Origin: UMGS621 sp964468815
GTDB lineage: Bacteria; Bacillota; Clostridia; Christensenellales; Borkfalkiaceae
Length of the DNA: 59,609 bases
Direction: 5' to 3'
Assembly: GCA_964468815.1 (NCBI GenBank)
Contig: CAYXWN010000007.1
Location: 1 to 59,609 of the forward strand
Shown here: piece after piece, positions 46,498 to 55,894 of the stretch
How positions within the stretch are numbered: the stretch's first letter is position 1
How the letters are laid out: every line of letters begins with the position of its first letter
Program-made: the position numbers and the translations under genes
The notes under the pieces: generated by a model
Database searches by the model: none
Seen by the model: the letters and a program-made list of their open reading frames with translations, nothing else
Told to the model about the DNA's origin: nothing

Positions 46498-48864
46498 TTA
46501 TTTTAAAGTAACGATTGTAACCCCCATTTCCCCTTCGCCGTAACGTCCGCCGCGAAATTCGGAAACGTTTCGATTTGTTTTTAAATAGCTCCAAATCCCT
46601 GCGCGCAACCGTCCCGTCCCGAATCCGTGAATGATTTTTATTTCCTTAATCCCGGCAACCATGGCGAGATCAATCAACGCCTCTGTTTCCGACACACCCT
46701 CGGAAACTGTTTTTCCTAAAAGATTGACTTCAAACGGAGTAGACAACCCGAGCGGGATATTTTTTTTGACGCGAACGGATTTATCTTTTTCGGGCTTTTT
46801 CTTTTCCGTAAAACAATACAGATTTTCTATTCCGGTAGTCAATTCCATTCCCCCTACGCGAACGATAATTTTATTTCCCGATATTTTTTGAACCACCCCG
46901 GACTGTTCAAGACTTTGCACGTAAACGGTATCACCCTTTTTAATCCCGTCCATTCGCGCAGGAATATATTCCGGTAAAACGGCGGGCGCGTCTTCTTGCA
47001 AATAACGACTGTTTTCAATCTTATTTTTTAACGTGCGTGCATGAATAACATCCCCCTGTGAAAGATCTTGCTTTAATAGTAATTCTTCCAGAGCAGACAA
47101 CAACTCATCCGCTTCCGAAACGCGCTCCGCAACTAATTTTCTGGTTTCTGCTTTTGCTTGATTGTGAATACGCTCTCGCTCTTTTTGCAACGCTTTCCGC
47201 TCTTCCCGAATTAAGTTCAATTCATCTTCCTTTTCTAACGAAAAACGCTCCGCCTTTACTCGCGTTTCTTCCGCATTATGCCGCGCACGCTCCGCCTCCC
47301 TCAAAACGTTTTCAAAGGAAATCTTCCGATCGGATAAATACTCGGTCGCACGCTCGATAACGCTACTCGCAAGCCCCAACCGACGCGCAATTTCAATCGC
47401 ATTGGAAGTTCCCGGCGTTCCGATATTCAAACGATAAAGAGGCTCGAACGTATTTGCGTCGAAATCCATAGAAGCATTTTCAATCAAGCGATTCGTCATT
47501 GCAAATTCTTTTAATTTAGAATAATGCGTCGTGATGATCCCGGCGCACCCCGTCTGCAACATTTTCTCGATAATCGCCAGTGCTAACGCGCTCCCCTCTT
47601 CCGGATCGGTTCCCGCACCGATTTCGTCAATCAAAACCAATGATCGCTCGCCTGTTTTTTGGGTGATTTCAATAATATTTTTAATATGAGAAGAAAAGGT
47701 AGAAAGGCTCTGTTCAATGCTTTGCTCGTCTCCGACATCGCAAAATATCGAATCGAAAACGGCAATTTGCGATTCTTCTTCGCACGGAAGATAAAAGCCG
47801 CTCGCCGCCATTGCGCAAAACAACCCGGTTAACTTTAACGTTACCGTTTTTCCGCCCGTATTAGGCCCCGTTATCAAGAGAAAGCGATAATTCTTTCCAA
47901 GCCGAACACTAACGGGAACTACCTTATCCCTCGCAATCAACGGATGCCTTCCGCGCTTAAAATCTACGATTCCCGATTGATTTAATATCGGCAACGTACA
48001 ATGATTCCGATAACCGTAATTTGCTTTTGCGTAACACAAATCAAGTTCCACAAGCAAAGCGATGTTGGAAAGCAAACGATCGGCAATTTCAGACACACGC
48101 ACGGAAAGTTCCGCCAAAATACGCTGTATTTCATTCTGCTCGTCCAAAAGAGCAGTTTTTAACGCATTGTTATATTCGACGACTTGCTCCGGCTCGATAA
48201 AAAGAGTCGCCCCCGTAGAAGATTGATCGTGAATTAATCCTTTTACCGCACTGCGATATTCTGCTTTTACGGGAAGAACAAAACGATCGCCTCGCACCGT
48301 AACAACGGCGTCTTGCAAATATTTACTCTTCTCCCCTGTAAGATAAGAATTTAATTTATTGCGAATACGGTTATTTAACAGTTTAATTGTCTGACGGATA
48401 TCCGAAAGTCGCGGCGACGCACTGTCACTCATTTGATTTTCGGATAAAATCTTTGAAAAAATTTCCCGTTCAAAACGCTCGTCAAAAAATAAATTTTGTG
48501 CAATTTCTCGCAATAAAACAATCTCTTCCGCATCAATTTTCAGAATATTTCCGTAAACAGAACGGGAGACACGCAATAACGCCGCAATTTTCAACAGTTC
48601 TTCCATCGACAAAACACCGCCGATCGAAACACGTGAAAGTTCCGCTTTTACGTCGTCAAAATAAGGAATCTGAGCCGCGTTAAAACGAAAAAGCAACAAG
48701 AATGCTTCCGTCGTTTTTTTTAAGGAATACGTCGCGGCGGAAAGTGTCGTTTCGGGAAGGAGTGAACGAAGTTCACTCTTCGTTTCCTCCAACACGGCAT
48801 ATTCGGCGCATTGCGCGATTATTTTATCATATTCCAACGAATTTAAAACATGGTTACTTGTCAT
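46498..48864 (-). CDS. mutS2: Endonuclease MutS2 / ribosome-splitting RqcU
   Basis: MutS paralogue without a mismatch-binding domain. In Bacillus and others it acts on collided ribosomes (RqcU), earlier described as a recombination suppressor. The 788 residues include a lever/clamp region, the ATPase with Walker A TGPNTGGKTVTLKL and Walker B LVLIDEIGAGTDPEEGSAL, a long coiled-coil (about 520-600), a KOW-like segment (IKKGDTVYVQSLEQSGVVQK) and a C-terminal Smr domain. The last carries IIHGFGTGRLRAGI, whose normal HGxGTGxLR is intact. The start overlaps the U32 gene stop (TAATG). Confidence 0.96.
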   Translation of the reverse strand: MTSNHVLNSLEYDKIIAQCAEYAVLEETKSELRSLLPETTLSAATYSLKKTTEAFLLLFRFNAAQIPYFDDVKAELSRVSIGGVLSMEELLKIAALLRVSRSVYGNILKIDAEEIVLLREIAQNLFFDERFEREIFSKILSENQMSDSASPRLSDIRQTIKLLNNRIRNKLNSYLTGEKSKYLQDAVVTVRGDRFVLPVKAEYRSAVKGLIHDQSSTGATLFIEPEQVVEYNNALKTALLDEQNEIQRILAELSVRVSEIADRLLSNIALLVELDLCYAKANYGYRNHCTLPILNQSGIVDFKRGRHPLIARDKVVPVSVRLGKNYRFLLITGPNTGGKTVTLKLTGLFCAMAASGFYLPCEEESQIAVFDSIFCDVGDEQSIEQSLSTFSSHIKNIIEITQKTGERSLVLIDEIGAGTDPEEGSALALAIIEKMLQTGCAGIITTHYSKLKEFAMTNRLIENASMDFDANTFEPLYRLNIGTPGTSNAIEIARRLGLASSVIERATEYLSDRKISFENVLREAERARHNAEETRVKAERFSLEKEDELNLIREERKALQKERERIHNQAKAETRKLVAERVSEADELLSALEELLLKQDLSQGDVIHARTLKNKIENSRYLQEDAPAVLPEYIPARMDGIKKGDTVYVQSLEQSGVVQKISGNKIIVRVGGMELTTGIENLYCFTEKKKPEKDKSVRVKKNIPLGLSTPFEVNLLGKTVSEGVSETEALIDLAMVAGIKEIKIIHGFGTGRLRAGIWSYLKTNRNVSEFRGGRYGEGEMGVTIVTLK

Positions 48865-51062
48865 TACAGTATTCCTCTTATCGCATTGCCGACGGTGTGT
48901 TGCGGCAAAATTTCTTTTAAGCGGACAATATCGTTCGTTTGCAACAAGTCATCAATCGTCCGACAGTCGTAGTTTCTGAAATCAAATATACGCCTCGAAA
49001 GTTTGTTTTCAACAACAAGTTCTTGCGGATTAAAAATTTCAAAACGACAAGTTGAAAGACGATAACGTCTAACATTATACAGACGTCCGTCCGCATCTTT
49101 TAACAGAACTTTATCGCCGATCTTACAGGTATCACAATGTTTTCCGAAAGGACAGTACGCCAATTGCATCACAGGAATATTTCCCAACGAAAACGCATAA
49201 GCGTTCGGATAACGACCTGCTTCTTTTAAGGAAAGTTCTCTCGACAACGCTCGTTTATGCGTCGAATAACTTTGAAGCGAAAATCCGTTCGTTAAATTAC
49301 AGCCCGTCCCAAGGAAGCACTCTTTTCCACATTCATCCGAAAAAGCAATACCGTTAACCGTTTCCGAATAAAAACCGTCAAAATACCGTACCGCCTCTTT
49401 TAACAAAACAGTATCTTTATCGCTGAAAAAAGCAGGTAAGTAAAGATACTTCTTTTGTTTTTCCGCCTTTTGAATAAACGAAAATAAAGCCTTTTGATCC
49501 GCATAATCGCTCGGAGCAAAAACCGCATCCGAAACGAATGAAGGGAACGCATACGGAATTCCCGTTATTACGGCAAGCCGATTTTCCTCTTTGATCATCG
49601 TCTTAGATTCATCATGATAAAATTGAAACTCATTCGGAATTTCAATATACTCAGACGGCGATAAAAGCGCGTATAAATTTCTTCTAAACGCATTCAATTT
49701 CGATTTCGGCAAAAAAACGCAATCTGTTTCAACCGAAATTATAGGATCAATCGGCAATCCGTCCGTTTTCATAAAGCACGCTTTAATATCGGTCTCAGTT
49801 AAAGCGGCTGTCCGCCCCCGTTCTAATAAAAAATCGGTTTTAATTTGATAGGAACGTTCGCCGACCGTCATCGAAAAAACGCCGTATTCCCCCTCTTTCA
49901 ATCGAATACGAATCGGAATTTTCACTTTTCTCTCAACAGAAAGAAGTTTTGAAAGCATTCGATCGGTCGTAACGGCAATCGAATCGCCAATTAAACCGTT
50001 CCCGTTATATTCCGCAACACATAAGCCGTTTGTATTTGAAACAACAACGCCGTTTCCCGTTTCAACTTCGTTTCGTAAAATCTTAAAACAATCGCCCGTT
50101 CGGCAATTCGCAGAATGAAATTTCAAAATCTTTCGATCGATTTTTATTATCTTCCCGACGACCTCTCCGATATGCCCCTGTGCTTTTGCCGATATAAAAG
50201 AACGATCTTGCCCGAACACAAGCCCTTGCGTATAGTTTCCTCGATTAAACGAACGCACCATAGCGCGATAATAATCTAAATTCTCGCAACCGTCCAATAA
50301 ACTTCTATAATAGCCTGTCGCCGCAGCAACGTACTCCGGACGACGCATCCGTCCCTCGATCTTAAAAGAAGACGCGCCGGCTTGAATCAATCGACTGATC
50401 TTTTGCCCGACGGAAAGATCTGCCAAAGAGAGCGAATACCCGTCCGTCAACTTTTCCGAGCCGTCGTAATAAGAATAACGCTTGCGACAAGGTTGCTTGC
50501 ACAATCCTCTGTTTCCGCTGTTGCCCCCGATCATACTGCTCATATAACATTGTCCGGAAACACAACTGCATAAAGCCCCTTGAATAAAAACTTCCGTTTC
50601 TATCACGGAAGCAATTTGTTTCAAATCGGAAACAGAGGTTTCCCTTGCCGGAATCACGCGAGAAAAACCGGCATTCTTCGCGTATTCCGCCCCGTAACGG
50701 TTACAAACCCCGGCTTGCGTACTCAAATGCAACGTAAGATCAGGCATAATGCGCTTTAATTCTCTTCCCAGTGCGATGTCTTGCAAAATAAAAGCATGTG
50801 CGCCAACGCCTGCAGCCAAAGCGACCGCCTGAAAAAAATCGGAAAGTTCGCAATCTTTTATTACCGTATTGATTGCAACATAAACCTTTACCCCGAGTAA
50901 ATTTGCGTATCGCACGCAATCGGCAAGTTCTTCTATTGTAAAATTCCCGGCAGACTTTCGAGCAGAAAAGTTTTTTAAGCCGAGATAAACGGCATCTGCC
51001 CCATGATTAACAGCGGCTAAAAAACATTCCCTATTCCCTGCGGGCGCAAGCAATTCCAACAT
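48864..51062 (-). CDS. U32 peptidase-family protein (TrhP/RlhA-like hydroxylation factor)
   Basis: U32 proteins were named collagenases, but E. coli TrhP and RlhA take part in prephenate- and iron-dependent hydroxylation of tRNA or 23S rRNA. The 732 residues begin MLELLAPAGNRECFLAAVNHGADAVYLG. The family signature is EVFIQGALCSCVSGQC, followed by GNRGLCKQPCRK, providing four cysteines for an Fe-S cluster. The long C-terminal half contains a beta-barrel region and a further Cys set (CPFGKHCDTCKIG). The length fits the long, RlhA/YrrO-like branch. No Shine-Dalgarno sequence; TAAAAT (51074-51069) ends 6 bases before the ATG, with a weak TTTTCA 17 bases further up. Confidence 0.88.
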   Translation of the reverse strand: MLELLAPAGNRECFLAAVNHGADAVYLGLKNFSARKSAGNFTIEELADCVRYANLLGVKVYVAINTVIKDCELSDFFQAVALAAGVGAHAFILQDIALGRELKRIMPDLTLHLSTQAGVCNRYGAEYAKNAGFSRVIPARETSVSDLKQIASVIETEVFIQGALCSCVSGQCYMSSMIGGNSGNRGLCKQPCRKRYSYYDGSEKLTDGYSLSLADLSVGQKISRLIQAGASSFKIEGRMRRPEYVAAATGYYRSLLDGCENLDYYRAMVRSFNRGNYTQGLVFGQDRSFISAKAQGHIGEVVGKIIKIDRKILKFHSANCRTGDCFKILRNEVETGNGVVVSNTNGLCVAEYNGNGLIGDSIAVTTDRMLSKLLSVERKVKIPIRIRLKEGEYGVFSMTVGERSYQIKTDFLLERGRTAALTETDIKACFMKTDGLPIDPIISVETDCVFLPKSKLNAFRRNLYALLSPSEYIEIPNEFQFYHDESKTMIKEENRLAVITGIPYAFPSFVSDAVFAPSDYADQKALFSFIQKAEKQKKYLYLPAFFSDKDTVLLKEAVRYFDGFYSETVNGIAFSDECGKECFLGTGCNLTNGFSLQSYSTHKRALSRELSLKEAGRYPNAYAFSLGNIPVMQLAYCPFGKHCDTCKIGDKVLLKDADGRLYNVRRYRLSTCRFEIFNPQELVVENKLSRRIFDFRNYDCRTIDDLLQTNDIVRLKEILPQHTVGNAIRGIL

Positions 51063-51099
51063 ATTTTTATTTTACTATATTTTTCATAATTTGAAAAGG

Positions 51100-51125
51100 A
51101 AAAAGGCGGAAGTTTTTCTTCCGCC
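51100..51125 (-). terminator. Terminator after pheT
   Basis: On the minus strand the 8-bp stem GGCGGAAG / CTTCCGCC with a 5-base loop is followed by TTTTTCCTTTT. It sits 6 bases downstream of the pheT stop and separates pheST from the U32 gene. Confidence 0.85.
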
Positions 51126-51130
51126 CGCAA

Positions 51131-53524
51131 TTACCTCAATTCAGCAGCGAAAGCGCGTGAAAGCGCCGCAAGAATCGTTTTAATATAATCGTCAACCTCT
51201 TCCACGTTGAGCGTACGCTCCGACGATTGGAAGATCAAGTTAAATGCCAAACTTTTCTTTCCCTTTGCCACTTGGCTTCCTTGATAAAGATCGAAAAACG
51301 CAACTTTCTCCAAGCATTCCGGTCCGTTTGAGCGAATACAATCAATAATTTCTCCGCAAGATACGGATTCGTTCACGATAACAGCCAAATCACGCTCGAC
51401 GGAAGGATATTTGGGAATAGGTTTACAAAGCATTTTCTTGCGGAAAAACCGAGTCAATTCTTCGTAATTCAACTCTCCGACTAAAATTCTTTTATCTATC
51501 CCGAGTTTATCGGCAACGGAAGGATGCAATTCTCCGAAATGCCCGATCAACACCCCGTCAACTAAAATTTCAGCCGAACGAGTCAAATGCAACGTCCCGA
51601 CCTTTGCAGGCCGATACTCCACCTTTTCTGCGGCACAGTAGATTGCCAAAAGTTCCTCGATTACGCCTTTTAAGGTAAAGAAATTCTCCTCGTCGCCGTA
51701 AACGCATAAACTTAATTTTTTCGTTTCCTTAGGAAGTTCGCCTTCGCCCCTTGCAAGATACACGTTTGCAAGTTCAAATAACCGACCGCTAAGATTTTTT
51801 CGATTAATATTCTTTGTGGCAATCCGAACGATCGACGGAATCAAAACCGTACGCATAATGCCGAGGTCTTCGCCCAACGGATTTACGATTTTTACAAAAC
51901 GATGTTCCGGAAGCGTTTTATCGTACGCAAAATCATCATATTCTTTTTCCGAAACAAAGGAATACGTAATAATTTCATTGAATCCCATTGCGCAAAGGGT
52001 GTTTTTAAACTCATCCTCACAACGTTGCAAGGGAGATTTTCCACCTTTCGTAATTTCCGCAGTTTTCATCAATGTAGAATCAATATGATCGTACCCGTAT
52101 TCTCGAATTACTTCTTCCGCCAAATCCGGATAGTTATCAATATCTTCCCGATACAACGGAACATCTACATCAATTTTATCGCCGTCGATACGAACGTCAA
52201 ATTGCAAGCGTTCGAGAATTCCCTTGATTTCTTCTGTCGGGACTTCGATTCCAAGCACGCCGTTAATTTTTGAGATTTCCGTTCGAATGGTCTTTTTTGT
52301 TAAGGGTTCCCCTAAATCATAACGATCGCAAGCAATCGTGCCGCAACCCAATTCTTCAATCAAGTGCAGCGCACGATTCATAGCGATTTCGCAAGTATAA
52401 GCGTCTACCCCCTTTTCAAAACGAGAGGAAGAATCGGAAGACTGCCCCAACGTGCGGGAAGTTCTTCGTATGCTGTCGCGCGCAAATTTAGCAGATTCAA
52501 ACACGACGTTTTTCGTCGTTCCTTTTATTTCACTGTTCAAGCCCCCCATAACACCGGCAATTGCAATCGGCTTTTCCGCATCGCAAATGACCAAATTCTG
52601 CTCGGAAAGCGTAAAATTCTTTTCGTCAAGCGTCGTTATTTTTTCTCCGTTTTTCGCTCTCCTCACAACAATTTGCCGTCCACCGATCGTCTCAAGATCA
52701 AAGGCGTGCATCGGTTGTCCCATTTCAATCAAGACAAAGTTTGTAATATCAACAATATTGTTGATAGAACGGATTCCGACACTTGCCAAACGCCGTTTCA
52801 TCCAAAGAGGCGATTCTGCAAGTTGAATATCCTTGACGTAATGCGACAGATACCGCGGACAAAGATCTCTCGCTTCATTCTTAACATCGATCGTCTGCGT
52901 CGTTTTTATTTCCGAATGAGTACTATAATCGGTATTCGGCATTTTCAACGGACAATGTAAAACGGCTGCGATTTCACGAGCGATACCGAGAATGCTTTGA
53001 CAATCGGGACGATTTGCGGTAACGTTGATATCAAAAATAACGTCGGAAATTCCGAGGATCTCCTTCACTTCCGAGCCAAGCGGATATTCTTCTTTCAAAA
53101 TCAAAATACCGTTTACGCTTGCTCCCGGATAAAAATCGTCCGTAATGCCGAGTTCTTCTCCACTACAAAACATCCCGTTGGATTCCGCTCCGCGAAGAAC
53201 GCCGTTAAAAATACGCTCTCCGTTCGCCAAAGTAGATCCGTCCAATGCAACGGGAACAAGATTGCCTACGGAAATATTTTTCGCGCTCGTTACAATCTGT
53301 AAAATTCCGTACGACCCTGCATCGATTTTCGTAACGCTTAATTTATCGGCATTGGGATGACGATCGATGGAAAGAATTTTTGCTACAACGATTTTATTGA
53401 TATTCTTACCTACCCAAACAGTATCCTCTACTTCAAAACCGCAGGAGAATAATTTTGCTTCCAATTCTTCTGCCGTCACGTCGATATCAACGTAATCTTT
53501 CAACCAAGATAAAGGTGCTTTCAT
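51131..53524 (-). CDS. pheT: Phenylalanine-tRNA ligase beta subunit
   Basis: Second subunit of the alpha2beta2 enzyme that charges tRNA-Phe. The 797 residues start MKAPLSWLKDYVDIDVTAEEL. The N-terminal tRNA-binding (EMAP-like) domain lies in about 40-150 (VVAKILSIDRHPNADKL). The B3/B4 editing domain contains NPTRPDxL-like TANRPDCQSILGIARE and MHAFDLETIGG. The B5 domain and catalytic-like core (GFNEIITYSFV, FELANVYL) follow, and the C-terminal FDX-ACB anticodon-binding domain has YPSVERDLAVIV. Co-transcribed with pheS under the T-box leader. Confidence 0.97.
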   Translation of the reverse strand: MKAPLSWLKDYVDIDVTAEELEAKLFSCGFEVEDTVWVGKNINKIVVAKILSIDRHPNADKLSVTKIDAGSYGILQIVTSAKNISVGNLVPVALDGSTLANGERIFNGVLRGAESNGMFCSGEELGITDDFYPGASVNGILILKEEYPLGSEVKEILGISDVIFDINVTANRPDCQSILGIAREIAAVLHCPLKMPNTDYSTHSEIKTTQTIDVKNEARDLCPRYLSHYVKDIQLAESPLWMKRRLASVGIRSINNIVDITNFVLIEMGQPMHAFDLETIGGRQIVVRRAKNGEKITTLDEKNFTLSEQNLVICDAEKPIAIAGVMGGLNSEIKGTTKNVVFESAKFARDSIRRTSRTLGQSSDSSSRFEKGVDAYTCEIAMNRALHLIEELGCGTIACDRYDLGEPLTKKTIRTEISKINGVLGIEVPTEEIKGILERLQFDVRIDGDKIDVDVPLYREDIDNYPDLAEEVIREYGYDHIDSTLMKTAEITKGGKSPLQRCEDEFKNTLCAMGFNEIITYSFVSEKEYDDFAYDKTLPEHRFVKIVNPLGEDLGIMRTVLIPSIVRIATKNINRKNLSGRLFELANVYLARGEGELPKETKKLSLCVYGDEENFFTLKGVIEELLAIYCAAEKVEYRPAKVGTLHLTRSAEILVDGVLIGHFGELHPSVADKLGIDKRILVGELNYEELTRFFRKKMLCKPIPKYPSVERDLAVIVNESVSCGEIIDCIRSNGPECLEKVAFFDLYQGSQVAKGKKSLAFNLIFQSSERTLNVEEVDDYIKTILAALSRAFAAELR

Positions 53525-53539
53525 TTTATTCTCCTCCTA

Positions 53540-54565
53540 TTATTTCTGTCCGAACTGACGTAAAAAGCGCGTATTGTTTTCAAAAAGCGTACGAATATCG
53601 GGAACGCCGTATTTGATCATCGTAATACGCTCGATCCCCAATCCGAAAGCGAGTCCCGAATATTCGTCGGGATCTACCCCACAATTTTCCAAAACCTTAC
53701 GATTGACGATTCCTGCTCCGAGAATTTCGATCCAGCCCGTCCCCTTACAAAGTTTGCACCCCTTTCCGTGACATTCGGTACAACTGACGTCTACCTCTAC
53801 GCTAGGTTCGGTAAACGGAAAATAAGAAGGTCTTAAACGAATTTTCGTATCTTCATCAAATATAGTCTTAAAAAAAGTGTCCAATAAGCCCTTCAAATCG
53901 CATAACGTTATGCCCTTATCCACAACAAGTCCCTCGATCTGATGAAACATCGGAGAGTGGGAAGCATCATCGTCCGCACGATAAACGCGTCCCGGGCTCA
54001 ATACTTTTATCGGGGGCTTTTTCGCTTCCATAGTACGAATCTGTCCGGGCGACGTATGAGGACGCAAAACGACATTGTCAGAAATATAGAACGTATCTTG
54101 CATATCTCTGGCAGGATGATCTTTCGGGATATTGAGCGCTTGGAAACAATAATAATCGTATTCCACCTCCGGTCCCTCGAAAATTTCAAATCCCATGCCG
54201 CAAAACGCGTCTAAAATCTGATTTCGCACAAGATTAAGCGGATGAAGATTTCCCAAAGAAACAGTCGATCCCGGAAGCGTAACGTCTATCTTTTCCGCTT
54301 CAAATCGTTCCGTCAATTCTAATTTTTTCAGTTCTTTTTCCATGGCGGAAAGTTCGTTTTCGATTTCCACCTTTAAGTCGTTCACGCGCTTACCGAACGC
54401 AGCCCTCTGATCTCCGGGAATATCTTTCATTCCTTTTAACAGAGCAGTGACTTCGCCCGACTTTCCCAAAAGTTTAACACGCAAATCGTTTAATTCTCTC
54501 CGCGCGCGCAATCTTTTGATCTCTTCTTTTGCCCGCTCTAACAGTTCCTTAATTTTATCCTGCAT
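53540..54565 (-). CDS. pheS: Phenylalanine-tRNA ligase alpha subunit
   Basis: Catalytic subunit. ATG 54565 follows GGAGG and gives 341 residues; the extra open frame up to 54625 lies inside the T-box leader. The N-terminal coiled coil covers about 1-85, followed by class II motif 1 (HPLNLVRNQILDAFCGMGF), motif 2 (VYRADDDASHSPMFHQIEG) and motif 3 (GLAFGLGIERITMIKYGV). An inserted four-cysteine segment, CTECHGKGCKLCKGTGW, is present in many bacterial PheS proteins. The gap to pheT is 15 bases. Confidence 0.98.
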   Translation of the reverse strand: MQDKIKELLERAKEEIKRLRARRELNDLRVKLLGKSGEVTALLKGMKDIPGDQRAAFGKRVNDLKVEIENELSAMEKELKKLELTERFEAEKIDVTLPGSTVSLGNLHPLNLVRNQILDAFCGMGFEIFEGPEVEYDYYCFQALNIPKDHPARDMQDTFYISDNVVLRPHTSPGQIRTMEAKKPPIKVLSPGRVYRADDDASHSPMFHQIEGLVVDKGITLCDLKGLLDTFFKTIFDEDTKIRLRPSYFPFTEPSVEVDVSCTECHGKGCKLCKGTGWIEILGAGIVNRKVLENCGVDPDEYSGLAFGLGIERITMIKYGVPDIRTLFENNTRFLRQFGQK

Positions 54566-54806
54566 AGTTCCTCCGATAAAAAATAACGCCCTATGAAACA
54601 TAGGGCGAAACGTTCGCGATACCACCTAATTCACCTCTTACGAGGCCTCTTTGTGCGATAACGGTGCAACCGTCACAGCCTACTGAGTATACCGTTCGGT
54701 GTGAAACTCCAAAGGGAATAACGCACGCAAACAGTAAAAAATCTTTCAGCCAACGGATTTTTCTCTCTGAAAAGTTCGACTTGTGCGTCTGTCTTTTTCA
54801 TCGTTT
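54566..54806 (-). promoter_or_regulatory. T-box riboswitch leader of pheST
   Basis: The minus-strand leader contains the conserved T-box stretch AGGTGGTATCGCG (54627-54615) just upstream of a terminator stem CGCCCTATG / CATAGGGCG (54607-54587) and a T run. Stem I marks are visible upstream: AGAGAGAA and CCGTTGG in the apical region, and an ACGCAC/GTGCGT lower helix. Uncharged tRNA-Phe should pair with the T-box bulge and prevent termination, switching on pheST in phenylalanine starvation. The specifier codon is not certain: TTT before GCGTGCG is my best reading, TTC a few bases downstream the alternative. Confidence 0.92.
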
Positions 54807-54812
54807 TACATT

Positions 54813-54841
54813 ATTATAAAGAAAAAAAACGCACTTGTCAA
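54813..54841 (-). promoter_or_regulatory. Promoter of the T-box-pheST operon
   Basis: On the minus strand TTGACA (54841-54836), 17-base spacer, TATAAT (54818-54813). It starts only 12 bases after the yunB stop codon. Confidence 0.85.
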
Positions 54842-54853
54842 ATCCTTTTGCCA

Positions 54854-55501
54854 TTAAGAAGCGAAAATACTTTGATTCAGATAAATTTCAGGGACCTTTC
54901 CCACGATAACAGCCTCGCAAAGCAATACGCTTGTTTCCGAACACACTGTTTCCGAACGCGTCGGAATTACAATTTCCGTCTCCGCACGCACGGTTAAATA
55001 AACGGAATGTCTTGTCTGATTGATCCCGGCTTCGTCGAATTCCGAATAAAACTGACAAACCACGCTTCCGACAGCAACGATATCCAACTTTATTTCTTTT
55101 CCGTAGCCGGTCAACACATGAATTCCCGTCAATGCGCCGACGGGAACGGGCAATCCGTCTTTATAATACGATCCCAAACATTCCTGCGCCGCGCGAGATA
55201 TCAAACGGTTAATATAATTGATCTTAACAGAATTCGCTTCCAATAATTGAATATCTCCGTTACCGTTTTTAGTAACGGAAACCACGTCTTCGTAATTTGT
55301 TCCGTCCAACGTCAAAAAAACGGCTTGATTGACCGCCGTCGTCATTAACGCCTCGATCTTGGCTTTGCTAACCTCAATTACCGATGCAACGATGCAACGA
55401 TTAAAATAAAAATAGCAGACAAGTACTATACCAACCAATATCAAAAATCGAAAGGCTCTTCTTTTTTTCGACCTTTTTCGGCGATAACACGAATCATACA
55501 T
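54854..55501 (-). CDS. yunB: Sporulation protein YunB
   Basis: A 215-residue sporulation protein; in Bacillus YunB is a sigma-E-dependent mother-cell protein with a poorly known role. A basic N-terminus (YRRKRSKKRRAFRF) precedes a single membrane helix (about 18-35). The outer domain contains AVNQAVFLTLDG, VPVGALTGIHVLTGYGKEI and VIPTRSETVCSETSVLLCEAVIVGKVPEIYL, all typical. It lies 19 bases behind spoVAE in the spoVA operon. It has no clear ribosome-binding site; TATAAT (55513-55508) ends 6 bases before the ATG, but no good -35 or sigma-E motif is seen. Confidence 0.92.
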   Translation of the reverse strand: MYDSCYRRKRSKKRRAFRFLILVGIVLVCYFYFNRCIVASVIEVSKAKIEALMTTAVNQAVFLTLDGTNYEDVVSVTKNGNGDIQLLEANSVKINYINRLISRAAQECLGSYYKDGLPVPVGALTGIHVLTGYGKEIKLDIVAVGSVVCQFYSEFDEAGINQTRHSVYLTVRAETEIVIPTRSETVCSETSVLLCEAVIVGKVPEIYLNQSIFAS

Positions 55502-55520
55502 CGCTATATTATATTTTTCG

Positions 55521-55889
55521 TCAGTTCTTTTTAGACCTCGCCTTAAAGATCAAAGCAAAAAAATACCCAAACACAATGGCAGCGGTAATCCCGGCTCCGG
55601 CGGCGGTAATTCCGCCTGTAAGCGCCTTAAACAGGCTTTCTTTCGCACCTTCCATTGCGCCTTTCGCAAGCAAATACCCGAATCCGGAAATCGGAACAGT
55701 CACTCCCGCCCCTGCAAAATCAACCAAATACTGATACAATCCGAACGCCTGTAAAATCAATCCCGAAAGAAGAAAATAGACTAAAATTCTTCCCGACGTC
55801 AATTCCGTCAAATTGATCAAGACTTGCGCAATCGTACAAATAAATCCTCCGACGGCAAAAACTTTCAAAAACATCAAAAAAATCCCCAT
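55521..55889 (-). CDS. spoVAE: Stage V sporulation protein AE
   Basis: Small membrane protein of the SpoVA channel that moves dipicolinic acid into the forespore and releases it in germination. ATG 55889 with GGAGG upstream gives 122 residues (the frame extends to 55928). About four hydrophobic helices are seen, with GGFICTIAQVLINLT and the conserved VPISGFGYLLAKGAMEGAKE segment. The first helices resemble those of SpoVAC encoded upstream, and the two are known paralogues. The start lies 6 bases behind the spoVAD stop. Confidence 0.95.
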   Translation of the reverse strand: MGIFLMFLKVFAVGGFICTIAQVLINLTELTSGRILVYFLLSGLILQAFGLYQYLVDFAGAGVTVPISGFGYLLAKGAMEGAKESLFKALTGGITAAGAGITAAIVFGYFFALIFKARSKKN

Positions 55890-55894
55890 ATTCG

